Source: JAIRNF01 sp031550925 (GTDB lineage: Bacteria > Bacteroidota > Bacteroidia > Bacteroidales > UBA932). From it: a stretch of 44,247 nucleotides of DNA. The stretch covers positions 1 to 44,247 of the forward strand of contig JAVBOE010000097.1 in assembly GCA_031550925.1 (NCBI GenBank). Reading direction: 5' to 3'. How positions within the stretch are numbered: position 1 is the first letter of the stretch; each line of letters begins with the position of its first letter. The notes under the pieces were generated by a model. It did no database searches and was not told the DNA's origin. It saw only the letters and a program-made list of their open reading frames with translations. Below, piece after piece: positions 31,681 to 39,118 of this stretch. The position numbers and the translations under genes were made by a program.

Positions 31681-32009
31681 ATGAAAAAGTATATCCTATT
31701 TCTATTAGTTTTTGGTGCAATGCTAACATATAGCATTGCCGCTTCTGCCCAAGTTGTTGACAAAACAAAAAAGGGCGTTGAAAAAGGTGTTGAAGGTGCT
31801 GAAAAGGGCGTTACCACAGGTGCCGAAGCGACAGAAAAAGGCGTTAACAAAGCTGCAGATGCCACAGAAAAGGTGTAACCAAAGCGGCTAAAGCCACAGA
31901 GAAAGGTGTAAAGAAAGCTGCTAAAGCTACAGAAAAAGGAGTAAAAAAAGGTGCTGAGGCTGTAAAAAAGGTCGTAAGTCCTAAAAAAGCCGACGAGACT
32001 AATGGTTAG
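31681..32009 (+). pseudogene. Exported 11-residue-repeat (LEA/synuclein-like) protein, frameshifted
   Basis: The ATG at 31681 opens a signal peptide (1-24, ending AASAQ), then repeats beginning KGVEKGVEGAE. The intact frame stops at 31878 after 65 residues. The missing reading resumes one frame over at 31867-31871 and runs to TAG at 32007-32009. Restoring a single A in GAAAAGG (other copies have one more A) yields 109 residues with six perfect 11-mers of the form KGVxKAAxATE, then KKVVSPKKADETNG. Such 11-mers form an 11/3 amphipathic helix, as in LEA group 3 proteins and alpha-synuclein. They suggest membrane- or envelope-associated stress protection. The deletion could be real decay or a homopolymer sequencing error. 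The truncated product keeps about three repeats. Confidence 0.7.
31771..31967 (+). repeat. Six 33-bp tandem repeats
   Basis: Units start at 31771, 31804, 31837, about 31870 (one base short), 31902 and 31935. Each opens with AA(A/G)GG(C/A/T)GTT-type sequence and ends with ACAGA(A/G) or a variant. The coding period is 11 codons. The shortened fourth unit carries the frameshift. Confidence 0.85.
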
Positions 32010-32057
32010 AAATTTTTATTTGTTGTTTTAATATTTGTATCATTTCAGGCTTCAAAT

Positions 32058-32309
32058 CTATTCGCTGCTAACATCAGCCTTTTTTCCTAAAAATCTTGCT
32101 CCTAATAGCTGTCCGGCTACAGCCAAAGCAATGAACAGAGGTATGAACAAATGATGCGTACCAAGCCATATACGCAAAGCCACAATCAGCGGTATAGATG
32201 CGTGTATCAGCAGCCACCAACGGAGCGAAAGCCTCTTATAACGACTTCGCCACATTCCTAGTGGTAGATTAGCAACAAATGCCGTAACTGAAACAATAAG
32301 CACTTCCAT
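32058..32309 (-). CDS. Small multi-span membrane protein (83 aa)
   Basis: I do not recognise the family. This 83-residue protein has about three hydrophobic stretches (3-19, 31-47 and 53-72) separated by basic turns (RSRYKRLSLRW), then a short hydrophilic tail (KKADVSSE). The positive-inside pattern puts the first loop in the cytoplasm. It starts 3 bases after the recO stop and is probably translated from the same mRNA. No motif suggests an activity. Confidence 0.7.
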   Translation of the reverse strand: MEVLIVSVTAFVANLPLGMWRSRYKRLSLRWWLLIHASIPLIVALRIWLGTHHLFIPLFIALAVAGQLLGARFLGKKADVSSE

Positions 32310-32312
32310 TGA

Positions 32313-33038
32313 TTAGTCGAATACTTCGTTCAACACATGTAGCGACCGCAGCTGCGAAAGATTTTCGAAGTGAAAACCGTAAAACTCCATCATGCTGCTA
32401 AGAAACGAACTCCGTTGATGACGGTTCAGCTCCAGCTGCGAAAGCTGGCTTGCTGTTAGATTCATTAGCCTTACCAGTATATTTGTGTTTTCTGTTGAAA
32501 AGAATAATGGATGTCGAGGACGAAGAATGCAAAATTCGCCTGTTTTTATATCAAAATAAGCCGCGTCTTCTTGTTTGGCTATATTAGGGTAGAATCCCAA
32601 ATATTTTGACAGCTGCGCTAAGAAATGAAGATGAAAATTGGCAGCACCATCTTCCAGTTCGTCCAACATTAGTATTGAGTGATAAAGAAAATCGAACAGC
32701 TCCTTATTCGGCTCTTCTTCTCTAACAACCTTATAAAGCAGCTCGCTAATAAAAAGGGCAAGACTACTTTTAGTCAACGTAAAAGGTGTACTTTGCAAAG
32801 GGGTTGTTAGCTGGCATTCTTTAAGTCGCTGAATATCGGATTTGGGATTATGGTATGCTTCAATATCCAGCAAAAACAAGGGATGAAACAGATTTGCCTT
32901 AGCTTTACTTTTACTGCTTCTTAATCCGTTTACAAGATACGTTTGCCTGCCAAAACCATTAGTATAAAGATATACAATAGAGCTATTCTCCTTATACTTA
33001 ATGCTATGAAGCACAATAGCCTTAAGCTTATGTAGCAT
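32313..33038 (-). CDS. recO: DNA repair protein RecO
   Basis: This 241-residue protein anneals SSB-coated strands and loads RecA with RecR in gap repair. The N-terminal OB domain is visible (KAIVLHSIKYKENSSIVYLYTNGFG, split here at 20 residues: KAIVLHSIKYKENSSIVYLY then TNGFGRQTYLVNG). It is followed by PLFLLDIEAYHN and a helical domain containing FHLHFLAQLSKYLGFYP, the RecO signature. A zinc-finger of four cysteines, present in many RecO proteins, is absent, as in other Bacteroidota. It is monocistronic or coupled to the small membrane protein behind it, and 103 bases from the DUF4348 gene upstream. Confidence 0.93.
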   Translation of the reverse strand: MLHKLKAIVLHSIKYKENSSIVYLYTNGFGRQTYLVNGLRSSKSKAKANLFHPLFLLDIEAYHNPKSDIQRLKECQLTTPLQSTPFTLTKSSLALFISELLYKVVREEEPNKELFDFLYHSILMLDELEDGAANFHLHFLAQLSKYLGFYPNIAKQEDAAYFDIKTGEFCILRPRHPLFFSTENTNILVRLMNLTASQLSQLELNRHQRSSFLSSMMEFYGFHFENLSQLRSLHVLNEVFD

Positions 33039-33141
33039 AAAAGGTTAGTAGTTAATAGTGAATGGTGAATGGCAAATCGTCATTTCAAATGAAGTGTCGC
33101 TTTTGTTTTTTCGCTTCACGATTAACCCTTCACCCTTAACT

Positions 33142-33546
33142 TTAGTTTGACATAGAATCGTACAGCATAAGATACCACTTACCATCTTCCAATTCGTATT
33201 CTTGTGTGATACTAAATCCGCTATCTTCAATGTATATCTTAAGAACGACTTTCGTTGGCGAGTAGTTCTTTTCTACTTTATATTCGGTAGTGTCCACATC
33301 ATCAATCGATCCGGTAAGCATTGCCCAATCATCCGCGCTATCCCAATAGATGGTAGTGTCAGCATCTGTTTCGCAACCTTCAAGCGGGAACTCTATGCGC
33401 GACAGCTGAAAATCTTCGTCAGTAAGAAACTTTTGGTAAAACTCTTCGAAGTCTTCCGCCTGAATTGTTTTAGAGCTCTTACACGCCACCATAGCAGTAC
33501 ACAATACTACCGACAAAACACTCAGCTGAATAGCTCTTTTTACCAT
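33142..33546 (-). CDS. DUF4348-like lipoprotein
   Basis: This 134-residue lipoprotein has a lipobox TAMVAC with Cys22 after a hydrophobic signal segment. The mature protein begins KSSKTIQAEDFEEFYQKFLT and DEDFQLSRIEFPLEG, a pattern I associate with Bacteroidota DUF4348 proteins, and ends ITQEYELEDGKWYLMLYDS. The body is acidic and strand-rich, like an NTF2/SnoaL-type cup, but no active site is evident. It starts 11 bases after the rdgB stop, so it belongs to the GT117-rdgB transcript. Its role is unknown. Confidence 0.8.
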   Translation of the reverse strand: MVKRAIQLSVLSVVLCTAMVACKSSKTIQAEDFEEFYQKFLTDEDFQLSRIEFPLEGCETDADTTIYWDSADDWAMLTGSIDDVDTTEYKVEKNYSPTKVVLKIYIEDSGFSITQEYELEDGKWYLMLYDSMSN

Positions 33547-33557
33547 GATAGTGTATT

Positions 33558-34145
33558 TTAATTAAGTTCCTTACTCTGTTTCAGATAAGCAACTAACTTC
33601 TCAATCGCTTTTCCACGATGACTTATACAATTTTTCTCCTCAGCTGTCATCTCTGCAAACGAGCAATTGTAACCATTGGGACGAAAAACGGGATCGTAGC
33701 CAAACCCGCCATTGCCACTCCGTTCGTGCATAATCTCACCATTTACCCTACCTTCAAAAAGGACTTCTTTATTACCATCAACAAGAGCAATAATGCAGCG
33801 GAAACAAGCCCTGCGATTACTCTGCCCCTGCAGCTCGTGCAGTAGCTTATCTACATTTTTTGCAGGATCTTTATCACTGCCGGAATAACGTGCAGAATGC
33901 ACACCCGGCGCACCATTTAACGCTTCTACCTCCAGACCTGTATCATCAGCAAAACAGGCTATGCCTAACTTATCATAAACATAACGAGCTTTTTGCAGAG
34001 CATTTCCCTCTAGCGTATCCTGTGTTTCAGGAATATTTTCGGTTAAGCCCATTTCTGCCGGCGTAACAAGCGTGTACATTCCATCTAGCAGCTGCTGTAC
34101 CTCGCTTAACTTATGACAATTATTGGTAGCAAAAAGTAACTTCAT
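33558..34145 (-). CDS. rdgB: Non-canonical purine NTP pyrophosphatase (RdgB/HAM1)
   Basis: This 195-residue enzyme hydrolyses XTP, dITP and ITP to monophosphates, keeping deaminated purines out of DNA. Signatures are MKLLFATNNCHKLSEVQQLL (TNNxxK), FADDTGLEVEAL with the catalytic aspartates D67/D68, GAPGVHSARYSG, and GNGGFGYDPVF. The length is normal (about 195). It starts 4 bases after the stop of the upstream GT117 gene, indicating co-transcription, and the lipoprotein gene follows at 11 bases. Confidence 0.96.
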   Translation of the reverse strand: MKLLFATNNCHKLSEVQQLLDGMYTLVTPAEMGLTENIPETQDTLEGNALQKARYVYDKLGIACFADDTGLEVEALNGAPGVHSARYSGSDKDPAKNVDKLLHELQGQSNRRACFRCIIALVDGNKEVLFEGRVNGEIMHERSGNGGFGYDPVFRPNGYNCSFAEMTAEEKNCISHRGKAIEKLVAYLKQSKELN

Positions 34146-34149
34146 ATTT

Positions 34150-37100
34150 TTACTTAATAAAACCGGCCGACTTTAACGGGGCTTCTAGCTTTTTAGAAAC
34201 CTCAATATTTCCATGATCTCTAGCAGTATAGTAAAGCGACTGCATGGCGTAGAATGTTGAGTATGTCTCAATATTTGTTCTCTCTTCAATCGCGTAGAAG
34301 TACATTAAGTTCTCGTTCAGCAAATCGCTCAGCTTAGCCGCCAAAATCGCTGCCTTATCAACCTCTCCTACTTTATAGAGCCCATCAACAATAGCAACCA
34401 TTGACATATCGTTAGAATAGCTTCCGATGCAGTAAGGGAAATTGTTTTCCGGCATTATTTCCATAATCTTATTGAGCACCAATTTTGCTCTTTCAACATC
34501 GCCTTCGTTAATCAATCGGTTGGCAAGAGTAGAAAACATACCACGAATGTTTATAACACGTAGCAAAGTAGTCTCATAGAAATGATCGACATAAATATTA
34601 GGATCATCCATGCTTCGCCACTCACAAGTGTTCATCAAGTAGCTATAAAGCCATTCGGTATCTATTCTTCCGGTAACCATCTCATAAGGAGAAGATGCCG
34701 TCTTTATTGGCAGTAGCTTATATGTAAATCCGTTATACTGCATATAATCGCGAAGTCCGACATTACTCTCTCCTCCTGTAGTTGTAAAATGTATTGGACG
34801 TTCCCACTTGTTATTGGCAAGAATATCGTAGATTATCAGCTGAGGCTTTATAATATTACTACTGGGCAAGCTAAATGTAATAGTATCTTGTATCAAGTCC
34901 GCGTCTTCTGCTCTTACAAGACCGTTGCTTAGCACATTCTGTTTATTTACAGGCAATGAAAGCGTTTTTGACGGCAAATAGCTGAAATAAAGATCTTCGC
35001 CGGCAGCCTTCTTTTTATTTTTAGGGTTAGCAACAAAATCTATTAACCACTTAAGGTCTGTTGGCGTATTCGGCTCTTCAACCAAGTAAACCCTCATATT
35101 CTCTTCTCCCAAATAAGAGTCGCGGGGTAAGGAGATAGGAAGCGGATCTGATTCGTACGTTTTATACTTCATTTGATCAATATACCAATCGGCGGCAAGC
35201 AGGCTAAGGTTTGAAACACGCACATCGGTTCGCACTCCTTCCACTTCTTGTAAATACCAAAGAGGGAACGTATCGTTATCGCCCACTGTAAATAAGATAG
35301 CGTTAGGATCGCACGACATAAGGTAGTTGTATGCTATATCGCGCGCTATATAACGACCCGAGCGGTCGTGGTCGTCCCAGTTCTGCTCTGCCAAAAGAAT
35401 AGGAGCAGGTAAACAAATCAGCGTTGCCACAGATGCCGTAACAACAGCCTTGCTCTTCTTAAAAGCATTTGATAGCAGCTCATAAAACGCAAGTACGGCA
35501 AAGCCTATCCATATAGCATACGCATAAAATGATCCGGCATAAGCATAGTCTCGTTCACGTGGTTGCAACGGCGTTTGATTCAGGTATAGCACAATAGCAA
35601 TACCCGTAAAGAAGAATAGCAGCGCAACTACAAACCATTGTTTGCTATCTTTAATAAGCTGATAACATAACCCTATCAACCCCAGTATTAACGGAATTAA
35701 ATAGTACTTATTGTTAGCCTTATTATTTTTCAAAAACTCCGGTTGATCTTCCAGTCCCGGGATACGCGCATCATCAAGCGCTTTAATGCCACTTATCCAG
35801 TTACCATACATCGACCCGCCATGCCCCTGTACATCATTTTGCCTACCAGCAAAGTTCCAAAAGAAGTAGCGCATATACATCCAATCGAACTGATAGCTGA
35901 AGAAGTAGCGCAGGTTTTCTCCCATAGTTGGTGGAGGTGCAAACCTATAGTATTGCTCACCTTGCGGCAAGTTATAATCGGCGGCTTCGTTTGCAGATAA
36001 AACCTTAATATCTCCTTTAACCGCTTTTTGTCCTCGCGAATCTAATAGCTGCGGAATTTGCTTACTGTTGTAGAAGCTAGGACGAATTTTTGCCCACGCA
36101 ATATAATCTTCTATGTAACTTGAGCTATGTAAGCGCGGAAAAAAAGATTGGTTACTGGGATCGTATTTAACTGTTGTTGTTGGAATCTTGTCATACACAT
36201 TGTACAACGTGTCTTTTTTCATGACACCGTTTTTCTTCACATCTTTTATAAGAGTATCTTTTTTCACATAGATCATCGATTGCCCATACTCTACAATATC
36301 CGATGAATAGTTCTGCCCTCTAAGTAGCGGGGCAGAGCCATACTGATCGCGGTTAAGATAGCTGATAAATGAAAACACATTATCGGGAGCCGCTTCGTTA
36401 ATCGGCGGATTTGCCGCCGAGCGAATAATGTTAAGCGCATAGGCCGAATAACCCACAACAATAACCGTAACAAACAGTGCTATAGTATTAAGAAGTGCTT
36501 TTCCTCTCTTGTGAGTAAAATAACAAGCCCAAAACAGCAACACAACAATAGCAAGAAAACCAACTACTGTACCGCTGTTGTATGGTAACCCGAAAACATT
36601 AACAAACAGCAGCTCAAACCACGACGCAATGGTAGGAATACCCGGAATCATCATCATGGACACTAATACAATGAAGCAAGATATAATAAAGGCAACGATT
36701 CCTCCTTTCCAGCTTGGCTGATACATTTTATAGTAGTATATCATACCAACAGCGGGAATAGTAAGTAAATTCAACAAGTGAACACCTATAGCCAGACCCA
36801 TAATGTAGGCCATTAGTATAAGCCAGCGGTTTGCATAGGGTTCTCCCACCCTATCTTCCCACTTTAGAATTACCCAAAATGTGGCTGCCGTACAAAGTGA
36901 TGACATAGCGTACACCTCTCCTTCTACCGCCGAAAACCAAAATGTATCGGTAAATGTGTAAGCCAAAGCCCCTATTGCCCCAGCCCCTATTATAGCAATG
37001 GTATTTCCGAGGCTTAACTCCGCACCTTTAGCGGTAACCAGCTTACGAGCCAAATGGGTGATTGTCCAAAATAACAGCAAAATGGTAAGTGCGCTACATA

Positions 37101-37353
37101 AAGCCGACATGGCGTTAGCCATTATCGGAATAAGATCCACGTCACCAAAAGCAAGCATAGTAAAAAATCTGGTTATCAATAGGAAAATAGGATTTCCGGG
37201 AGGGTGTCCCACTTCCAATTTATAGCCTGTTGCGATAAACTCTCCACAATCCCAAATACTTCCGGTAGGCTCTATGGTTAGTAGGTAGGTTAAAGCTGCA
37301 ATGGCAAAGCAAATCCATCCAACAAGGCTGTTTAGTCGTTTAAATACCATCAT
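34150..37353 (-). CDS. DUF2723 / glycosyltransferase family 117 membrane protein
   Basis: This large inner-membrane protein of about 1067 residues has a dozen or so helices in the first ~550 residues and a soluble C-terminal region. The opening block GSIWDCGEFIATGYKLEVGH followed by PPGNPIFLLITRFF is the DUF2723 signature (TMEM260-like, GT117). Relatives are GT-C-fold transferases implicated in protein O-mannosylation. The GDNDTFPLWYLQEVEGVRTDV motif marks the second conserved region. The frame is open from a TTG at 37380, but that codon lies inside a TACCTTTG promoter element; the ATG at 37353 (MMVFKRLN) is the likely start. It probably glycosylates exported proteins. It heads a unit with rdgB and the lipoprotein. 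Confidence 0.9.
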   Translation of the reverse strand: MMVFKRLNSLVGWICFAIAALTYLLTIEPTGSIWDCGEFIATGYKLEVGHPPGNPIFLLITRFFTMLAFGDVDLIPIMANAMSALCSALTILLLFWTITHLARKLVTAKGAELSLGNTIAIIGAGAIGALAYTFTDTFWFSAVEGEVYAMSSLCTAATFWVILKWEDRVGEPYANRWLILMAYIMGLAIGVHLLNLLTIPAVGMIYYYKMYQPSWKGGIVAFIISCFIVLVSMMMIPGIPTIASWFELLFVNVFGLPYNSGTVVGFLAIVVLLFWACYFTHKRGKALLNTIALFVTVIVVGYSAYALNIIRSAANPPINEAAPDNVFSFISYLNRDQYGSAPLLRGQNYSSDIVEYGQSMIYVKKDTLIKDVKKNGVMKKDTLYNVYDKIPTTTVKYDPSNQSFFPRLHSSSYIEDYIAWAKIRPSFYNSKQIPQLLDSRGQKAVKGDIKVLSANEAADYNLPQGEQYYRFAPPPTMGENLRYFFSYQFDWMYMRYFFWNFAGRQNDVQGHGGSMYGNWISGIKALDDARIPGLEDQPEFLKNNKANNKYYLIPLILGLIGLCYQLIKDSKQWFVVALLFFFTGIAIVLYLNQTPLQPRERDYAYAGSFYAYAIWIGFAVLAFYELLSNAFKKSKAVVTASVATLICLPAPILLAEQNWDDHDRSGRYIARDIAYNYLMSCDPNAILFTVGDNDTFPLWYLQEVEGVRTDVRVSNLSLLAADWYIDQMKYKTYESDPLPISLPRDSYLGEENMRVYLVEEPNTPTDLKWLIDFVANPKNKKKAAGEDLYFSYLPSKTLSLPVNKQNVLSNGLVRAEDADLIQDTITFSLPSSNIIKPQLIIYDILANNKWERPIHFTTTGGESNVGLRDYMQYNGFTYKLLPIKTASSPYEMVTGRIDTEWLYSYLMNTCEWRSMDDPNIYVDHFYETTLLRVINIRGMFSTLANRLINEGDVERAKLVLNKIMEIMPENNFPYCIGSYSNDMSMVAIVDGLYKVGEVDKAAILAAKLSDLLNENLMYFYAIEERTNIETYSTFYAMQSLYYTARDHGNIEVSKKLEAPLKSAGFIK

Positions 37354-37377
37354 ACTATTATCTGATTTTGAAGAAAA

Positions 37378-37408
37378 CAAAGGTAGAGATTTTAAAATAG
37401 TTCATCAA
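37378..37408 (-). promoter_or_regulatory. Promoter of the GT117-rdgB-lipoprotein unit
   Basis: On the minus strand TTG (37408-37406) is followed after 20 bases by TACCTTTG (37385-37378). This is the best -33/-7 pair in the window, placing the transcription start near 37372 and the start codon at 37353. Confidence 0.65.
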
Positions 37409-37439
37409 CAAACATCTTATATTAAGATGTGTTAATGCA

Positions 37440-37474
37440 ATAAGCCCCCTTTTGAGATTCAAAAGAGGGCTTAT
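37440..37474 (-). terminator. Terminator after the Rrf2 gene
   Basis: The arms ATAAGCCCCCTTTT (37440-37453) and AAAAGAGGGCTTAT (37461-37474) form a 14-bp stem with one mismatch and a 7-nt loop, 36 bases after the rrf2 stop on the minus strand. Confidence 0.75.
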
Positions 37475-37509
37475 GCACTATACTAAACTAAAACTTTCTC
37501 TTCTTTTTC

Positions 37510-37971
37510 TTAAAGCATAGAAAATGGAGTGGACAAATCTCTCGAGCTGGCACCATTCAAATCAAACTCGTCACCTTGTAACGTATCTAATGTACGACTA
37601 CGAAGAATACCCGCCAAGTGTTCATTCATGTCTTTTTTAATTCCGCAAAGCAAACAGCTGGCAAACGGACAGGTCTTAGATGGCGCGATACAGGGAGACT
37701 CATCAAGCTTACCCTCAATGGCTTCATAAATTTCCATTAAGCTAATTTGGCTAAGGTCTTTTGCAATCACAAAGCCTCCGTTTACACCTCTTTTTGAGGC
37801 GACAAAGCCTAACTTAGACATCATTTGCATAACCTTTGCAACATGGTGGCTTGAGCATGCCATTGCTTCCGAGATCTCGTTAACATTGAGAGGGCTTTTA
37901 CTTCGAGAGATCATCACTATGCCATGAATGGCAATAGATACTGCAGAAGAAAAATTTAGAAAACTTGACAT
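37510..37971 (-). CDS. Rrf2-family regulator with four cysteines
   Basis: This 153-residue winged-helix regulator belongs to the IscR/NsrR/RsrR family. The helix-turn-helix (VNEISEAMACSSHHVAKVMQ, about 30-50) is followed by the wing GFVASKRGVNGGFVIA. The dimerisation helix precedes the cluster-binding loop C94-IAPSKT-C101-PFAS-C106-LL-C109. Most members use three cysteines plus another ligand to bind a 2Fe-2S or 4Fe-4S cluster that senses NO, oxygen or cluster status. A fourth cysteine here adds a CxxC. The regulated genes are unknown; the divergent gene is a DUF151 nuclease 500 bases away. The gene ends at its own terminator. Confidence 0.9.
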   Translation of the reverse strand: MSSFLNFSSAVSIAIHGIVMISRSKSPLNVNEISEAMACSSHHVAKVMQMMSKLGFVASKRGVNGGFVIAKDLSQISLMEIYEAIEGKLDESPCIAPSKTCPFASCLLCGIKKDMNEHLAGILRSRTLDTLQGDEFDLNGASSRDLSTPFSML

Positions 37972-38080
37972 ATTCTCGTTTTTTTGAATTCTGAATTATT
38001 ATTAATTGTATAAAAGCGATTTTATCCTCCAAAACTTCTCTTTTCTTAAATAAGGTGAAAAAATAACCTTGGGCTTCAGA

Positions 38081-38088
38081 CAAATGTA
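38081..38088 (-). promoter_or_regulatory. TACATTTG -7 element for rrf2
   Basis: Read on the minus strand, this is an exact TAnnTTTG about 110 bases before the rrf2 ATG. No good -33 was seen. Confidence 0.4.
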
Positions 38089-38440
38089 CAACGTTTGATG
38101 CGAAGATTTTTCATTTTAAGGTCTTTATTTCGCATGATACGCTCTTTTATTTATGAACAATAGCCTACTTTTCAGCTAATATTAGCATAGTTTCGTTAAT
38201 AAAAGACTGCAAATCAGTACTAAAATGCCTGATTGCTTTTGAAAGTTAAATAGTGTTTACAACATTTAATATTTGCTAATTTATCTAAAATGAACTATTT
38301 AGATTGTTGATAAAGTTTGCCCCCTTTAAAAACTCTCTTTTTCACCTCTCAAAACGTTCAAATTTTTCACGTAGCAACAAAATGTTAAAGCCTATGATAT
38401 TTTAATCTGTTTATATATGCAAAAGATCAAAGTAATCGTC

Positions 38441-38448
38441 TAAATTTG
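38441..38448 (+). promoter_or_regulatory. TAAATTTG -7 element for the DUF151-UVR gene
   Basis: An exact TAnnTTTG ends 24 bases before the ATG at 38473. Confidence 0.5.
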
Positions 38449-38472
38449 TGAGGCTGTATCAAATCACACATA

Positions 38473-39066
38473 ATGGGAAAAATAAGGCTGAGAGTTCTAG
38501 AGGTTGGAATTGCTGATAACCACGCTGATAACTACATACTAATATTAGGTGAATATGGTGGAAATCGCCGTCTCCCTATAGTAATACCTCCAATGGAAGC
38601 CCAGGCAATTGCCGTTCAATTTGAGCAAATCAGTCCAGTTCGTCCTCTTATCCACGATCTTTTTTTCAATGCTGTCAGCTCATTTGGGGTTGAAATGCTG
38701 GAAGTTAATATTACAAAATTCGAAAATGGCATATTCTCTTCTGAGGTTATCTTATTTGATGGAGAAAAAGAAATAACTTTTAATACTCGTACCCCGGATG
38801 CTATCGCGCTAGCGTTACGGTTTCGCTGCTCCATTTTTGCAACCTCTGAGGTTATGGAGCTTGCCGGCATTGCTATAGATGAAGAGCCTGAAGAAGACCA
38901 GCTAGCAGCTCCTCTTGATAATAGCTCTATAGGCATTGTTGATTTTAAACACTACTCCAATCAAGAGCTAGAAAGGATGCTTGACGAGTTTGTTCGGAGC
39001 GAAGACTACGAAATGGCCTCTGCCATTAGAGATGAATTACGCCGAAGAAATAAGAAAAGCAACTAG
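38473..39066 (+). CDS. DUF151 bifunctional-nuclease-like protein with UVR motif
   Basis: This 197-residue cytoplasmic protein has a DUF151 domain (about 3-140) recognisable from RRLPIVIPPMEAQAIAVQFE, RPLIHDLFFNAVSSFG and TRTPDAIALALRFRCSIFA. The C-terminus carries a UVR-type helical pair (about 160-192) with LERMLDEFVRSEDYEMASAI, then RDELRRRN. DUF151 proteins in plants are reported as bifunctional nucleases; UVR motifs in UvrB/UvrC and Clp adaptors mediate protein contacts. The fusion is typical for Bacteroidota. It is followed by the nucleoside transporter gene after 52 bases. Confidence 0.92.
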   Translation: MGKIRLRVLEVGIADNHADNYILILGEYGGNRRLPIVIPPMEAQAIAVQFEQISPVRPLIHDLFFNAVSSFGVEMLEVNITKFENGIFSSEVILFDGEKEITFNTRTPDAIALALRFRCSIFATSEVMELAGIAIDEEPEEDQLAAPLDNSSIGIVDFKHYSNQELERMLDEFVRSEDYEMASAIRDELRRRNKKSN

Positions 39067-39118
39067 AAATATATATTTTATTATCAGCATAATATATTTA
39101 TTTATAACTAGAAAATAT

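Larger units (their letters stand above)
37972..38472. other. Divergent gene-free region, rrf2 / DUF151
   Basis: This is 501 bases of AT-rich DNA with no ORF worth calling. It contains a minus-strand TACATTTG for rrf2 (38081-38088) and a plus-strand TAAATTTG for the DUF151 gene (38441-38448). No palindromic operator for the Rrf2 regulator was obvious. Confidence 0.5.

Noticed and set aside
31860..31880. Programmed -1 frameshift in the 11-mer repeat gene
   Set aside because: The site GAAAAGG is not a canonical X XXY YYZ slippery heptamer, the A-run is only four, and no downstream pseudoknot is evident. A deletion or sequencing error is simpler.
31771..31967. Possible CRISPR-like array (33-bp repeats)
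   Set aside because: The units are contiguous with no spacers and keep an 11-codon reading frame, so this is a coding repeat.
33045..33230. 61-residue minus-strand frame between recO and the lipoprotein gene
   Set aside because: It overlaps the lipoprotein gene and otherwise covers simple intergenic sequence (TTAATAGTGAATGGTGAATGG-like), a style of spacer frequent in this phylum.
38981..39118. 46-residue N-terminal extension of the nucleoside transporter
   Set aside because: It overlaps the DUF151-UVR gene; the ATG at 39119 opens a clear signal-like sequence.
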